Assembly (NCBI GenBank): GCA_021825955.1
Contig: JAKAEH010000062.1
Location: 1 to 6,114 of the forward strand
Length of the DNA: 6,114 nt
Source: a bacterium
GTDB lineage: Bacteria > Patescibacteria > Microgenomatia > Levybacterales > UBA12049
Direction: 5' to 3'
Shown here: piece by piece, positions 3,480 through 6,114 of the stretch
Layout of the letters: every line of letters starts with the position of its first letter
Position numbering within the stretch: the first letter of the stretch is position 1
Notes under the pieces: model-generated
What the model was told of the DNA's origin: nothing
Seen by the model: the letters and a program-made list of their open reading frames with translations, nothing else
The model's database searches: none
Program-made: the position numbers and the translations under genes

Positions 3480-5788
3480 AAATATCTGTTCCCTTCATAG
3501 AAAAAAAAGAAAAACCGGATTATTTTTTGGCACTTATTCTTAAAAACGAAAAGGCAATCTCCATAATCTTTGAGAAAGAAGGAAACGTCATCAAGTACGT
3601 AAGCACTAACGAGGAGTCTTTTGACAATACTATAGAAGACGCAGATAACGAACACTTTCTGGCAATTCTTGATAAAGTAATTACAACCGCCGAAAGCGCT
3701 CTTCCGGAAAATATAGAAACTCATAAAACTATTTTCGGTCTCAAAGAAAATTGGATTGAAGATAATAAAATTAAAAAAGAATATCTCGAAAAACTAAAAA
3801 AGGCCAGCGAAGAATTAAGTCTTAATCCAATAGGTTTTTTGATTTTCTCGGAAAGTATTGTTAACCTAATCCAGAAGGAAGAAGGGGCTCCCGCAACTGC
3901 AGTTATCGCCGAGGTAGGCAGAAAGTTTATAACCGTATCTCTTGCTAAAGCGGGAAAATTAATAGAAACAAAAACCTCCGAGATACATGAATCCCCTTCC
4001 TACACGGTTGATGCGCTGTTAAAGCATTTACAGACTCCGGAAGTATTACCCTCCAGAATAATTCTGTTAAATTCCGCAGAAGAAGATTTGACACAGGAAT
4101 TTATAAATCATCAATGGAGCAAAAGTCTTCCATTTTTACATCTTCCCCAAATAGTAAATCTTCCGAAAAACGCGTCTGTCAAAGCCATGCTTCTTGGGGC
4201 GGCAACACAAATGGGAGCACAACTTATATATGATGCTTCCGAGATTGATTCCGACGAAGAAAAACCTACAAAAATTGAACCGGAAGAATTTCAAGAAACC
4301 AAAATAGAACCACCAATCCAAACGGACGAGATAAAGCCTGAAAGTCAACATCCGCTTGATTATGTAGAACATGAAAAATCTATGGATCTTTTTGGATTCG
4401 TTGAAGGTGAGGATATTGTAAAAACTCCACCTCCGCAGTCTGCGGTTGCAGAAAATGTTCCCGAAAAAATAGCTGAAGAAACAATTGGAGAAATACCGGA
4501 CGAAGTAGTATCAGAAAACGAAGAAAAAAAGCCTCTGCCAGTGAATACAGCCTTTGTGGCCGGAAAATTTCAGATTTTTGCCAACAAGGCTTTTGATTAT
4601 CTTAAAAAAATAAAACTTGATAAAAATCTTATAACCCGCTTGAAACCAAAAAATCTTAACGGAAAACAAGCCTTAATAATACCTATTATTGCATTGGTAA
4701 TAGTTATCATTTTAGCGGTCTTTTTAATGCATTTTCTGGCAAAAGCAACGGTTACAATTTCTGTTTCTACAAAAACAGAAGCAAAAACAGCATCCGTAAC
4801 TTTTTCTGCCAATTCACCAACCGATACGAGCAATAATACTCTTGCTTCCCAATTCATTTCTGTTTCCGAAGACGGATCGGCAACGGCCCAGGCAACGGGG
4901 CAAAAGGATATTGGAGACAAAGCAAAAGGAACAGTAACTGTTTTTAATAACGATACAAATCCGGTAACATTTTCTGCAGGCACTACAATAACTTCATCTA
5001 ATAATTTAGGTTTCATACTTGATAAGTCCGTAACAGTTGCATCAGCATCCGGGGACATTTTTTCAGGTACAAAACCAGGAACGGCTGATGTAACCGTAAC
5101 AGCGTCCGATATCGGACAAAATTATAATCTTCCGTCAGGAACAAAATTCACAATCGGCTCTAATGCTAATGCGGCAGCCAAAAACGATAATGCATTCTCC
5201 GGCGGGACTAAAAAGAGCGTTACAGTCGTATCAAGTGACGATCAACAAAAATTATTAGCTGCTCTTCCTAAACAACTTGAAGCAAGAGCCCGGGACGACA
5301 TAAAATCAAAGGTTCAATCAGGACAAAGCTTGCTTCCTGATTTTGTCGAAGAAACTGTAACTAGCCCTAGCTTTGACAAAAAAGTTAACGATCAGGCAAG
5401 TCAATTTAGCCTAAAGGCAACTGTGGATTTTAAAGCTGCTACTTATACAAACGATGACCTTTTATCCCTTGCCAATACTCTTTTTACAACCTCCGACGTA
5501 ATTCTTAGTAAAGAGAATTTAAGTGCCAGCGCGAAAAATATAAAGGTTGAAAAAAATAATGATGTACTTGCGGACCTTACTATAAACGCTAAACTTCTGC
5601 CAAAAATGGATAACGTAGGGCTTGCAAAGGAAATTGCAGGATATTCCCTGCAAAAAGCCAAAAATACAATTTCAAATTTGCCCCAGGTGGAGAATGTTGA
5701 TATAAGAATAAATCCCAGCATTCCTTTCCTAACCTCTTCTCTGCCCGGAAACTACAAGAATATAACCATAAAGGTAGTTTCAAATTAA
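3476..5788 (+). CDS. Membrane protein: degenerate ASKHA/PilM-like domain, acidic linker, membrane helix, baseplate-J-like domain
   Basis: A 770-residue modular envelope protein. Residues 1 to about 252 look like a worn ASKHA (actin/PilM-like) fold. AVIAEVGRKFITVSLAKAGK lies at 142-161, and RIILLNSAEEDL (194-205) stands where PilM-like proteins have a glycine-rich phosphate loop; the glycines are gone, so nucleotide binding is doubtful. About 254-365 is an acidic, proline-rich linker. A basic, K-rich stretch precedes one membrane helix at about 399-421. The rest (422-770) should lie outside the membrane if the basic side stays in. It contains a baseplate-J-like beta domain at about 483-562 (GTVTVFNNDTNPVTFSAGTT, then GQNYNLPSGTKFTIG), named after phage baseplate protein J, and an alpha/beta region to the end. 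The ATG overlaps the alaS stop (ATGA), with no ribosome site, implying coupled translation. The J-like call is fairly sure, the ASKHA call moderate; the function is unknown. Confidence 0.75.
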   Translation: MKISVPFIEKKEKPDYFLALILKNEKAISIIFEKEGNVIKYVSTNEESFDNTIEDADNEHFLAILDKVITTAESALPENIETHKTIFGLKENWIEDNKIKKEYLEKLKKASEELSLNPIGFLIFSESIVNLIQKEEGAPATAVIAEVGRKFITVSLAKAGKLIETKTSEIHESPSYTVDALLKHLQTPEVLPSRIILLNSAEEDLTQEFINHQWSKSLPFLHLPQIVNLPKNASVKAMLLGAATQMGAQLIYDASEIDSDEEKPTKIEPEEFQETKIEPPIQTDEIKPESQHPLDYVEHEKSMDLFGFVEGEDIVKTPPPQSAVAENVPEKIAEETIGEIPDEVVSENEEKKPLPVNTAFVAGKFQIFANKAFDYLKKIKLDKNLITRLKPKNLNGKQALIIPIIALVIVIILAVFLMHFLAKATVTISVSTKTEAKTASVTFSANSPTDTSNNTLASQFISVSEDGSATAQATGQKDIGDKAKGTVTVFNNDTNPVTFSAGTTITSSNNLGFILDKSVTVASASGDIFSGTKPGTADVTVTASDIGQNYNLPSGTKFTIGSNANAAAKNDNAFSGGTKKSVTVVSSDDQQKLLAALPKQLEARARDDIKSKVQSGQSLLPDFVEETVTSPSFDKKVNDQASQFSLKATVDFKAATYTNDDLLSLANTLFTTSDVILSKENLSASAKNIKVEKNNDVLADLTINAKLLPKMDNVGLAKEIAGYSLQKAKNTISNLPQVENVDIRINPSIPFLTSSLPGNYKNITIKVVSN

Positions 5789-6114
5789 TGGCAAAACGTT
5801 ACTACAAAAAGGATGTGACTGGCGGAAAAACCGGAAAGAGAAAAATTCTGCGAATATTAAGTCTTGCTCTTTTTCTCTCCGGACTTTTAATAGTTACTTA
5901 TATCTTTTTCCCATTTATTTCGTGGCAGATCTATTTTGCTCCCGCTTTTGCCAGTCAGAACATTGCCATACCTATTCCTAAAAATACACTAGCCTCCGCC
6001 TCAAGCATTCAGTCTCTTTTGCAAACTGCCTCCATTAACTTATCTGGAGTTAATTATGAAGATGCTCAGAACTGGTTCCCAAATTACAGATATCAAAAAA
6101 CAGGAGCGGCAAAG
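5788..6114 (+). CDS. Probable sortase, N-terminal part (cut by window edge)
   Basis: The first 109 codons are open to the right edge. The protein starts with a basic tail (MAKRYYKKD, then GKRK at 16-19) and one membrane helix at about 20-43, followed by an exported region. YEDAQNWFPNY at 90-100 resembles the xxNWFP segment that I associate with sortases of Microgenomates-type bacteria, upstream of their catalytic domain. The catalytic histidine, cysteine and arginine would lie beyond the window, so the call rests on topology, that segment and the envelope-protein neighbour. The ATG overlaps the last base of the preceding stop (TAATG), and no good Shine-Dalgarno site is present, suggesting translational coupling. 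It could also be another single-pass exported protein. Confidence 0.5.
   Translation, partial: MAKRYYKKDVTGGKTGKRKILRILSLALFLSGLLIVTYIFFPFISWQIYFAPAFASQNIAIPIPKNTLASASSIQSLLQTASINLSGVNYEDAQNWFPNYRYQKTGAAK

Noticed and set aside
4597..5058. 153-codon open frame on the minus strand
   Set aside because: It is antisense to the membrane helix and J-like domain of the 770-aa protein. Its apparent hydrophobicity mirrors the sense codons, and it has no start signal or family match I recognise.
1..6114. CRISPR array, tRNA or rRNA gene, insertion sequence or prophage remnant
   Set aside because: I saw no spaced direct repeats, cloverleaf-like segment, transposase or terminal inverted repeats. The baseplate-J-like domain is in a cellular membrane protein beside alaS, not in a phage tail module.

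Overview
The window is an AT-rich bacterial chromosomal segment that most resembles the Candidate Phyla Radiation (Patescibacteria), probably the Microgenomates side. This is inferred from the short alanyl-tRNA synthetase (592 residues, no C-terminal domain), the membrane protein with a baseplate-J-like domain directly after it, a probable sortase next in line, and the very tight gene packing. No search was run. TGA ends alaS and does not occur inside any gene here, so the standard bacterial code fits, unlike the UGA-glycine code of Gracilibacteria/Absconditabacteria.

Layout. (1) Positions 1-260, minus strand: the first 86 codons of rpoB, running off the left edge. (2) Positions 261-448: a divergent regulatory region. 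It has a rightward promoter with perfect consensus boxes, a leftward promoter, and a terminator-like hairpin with a T tract inside the predicted rpoB leader. (3) Positions 449-751: a 100-residue protein of unknown function with two hydrophobic segments and an LPVGG-hydrophobic-RLRRR tail that resembles a sortase sorting signal. (4) Positions 842-1629: a small thiol/redox operon with an ArsR-type repressor, a CPYC glutaredoxin-like protein and a two-helix DUF2892 membrane protein. It is driven by a promoter whose -10 box lies inside a perfect inverted repeat. (5) Positions 1685-6114: alaS, then a 770-residue protein (ASKHA/PilM-like domain, acidic linker, membrane helix, baseplate-J-like domain), then the start of a probable sortase. 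The three are linked by 4-base and 1-base overlaps.

Translation signals fall into three classes. The three rightward first-in-operon genes (100-aa gene, arsR, alaS) have a -10 box ending only 6-9 bases before the start codon, which predicts leaderless mRNAs. The two internal genes of the redox operon have strong Shine-Dalgarno sequences. The two internal genes of the alaS operon overlap the previous stop codon.

How the genes may work together: the ArsR protein probably represses its own operon and releases it when its cysteines are modified by a thiol-reactive or sulfur species, inducing the glutaredoxin and the membrane protein. The alaS operon couples a housekeeping synthetase to envelope proteins, and the 100-aa protein could be a sortase substrate. 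These functional links are inference.
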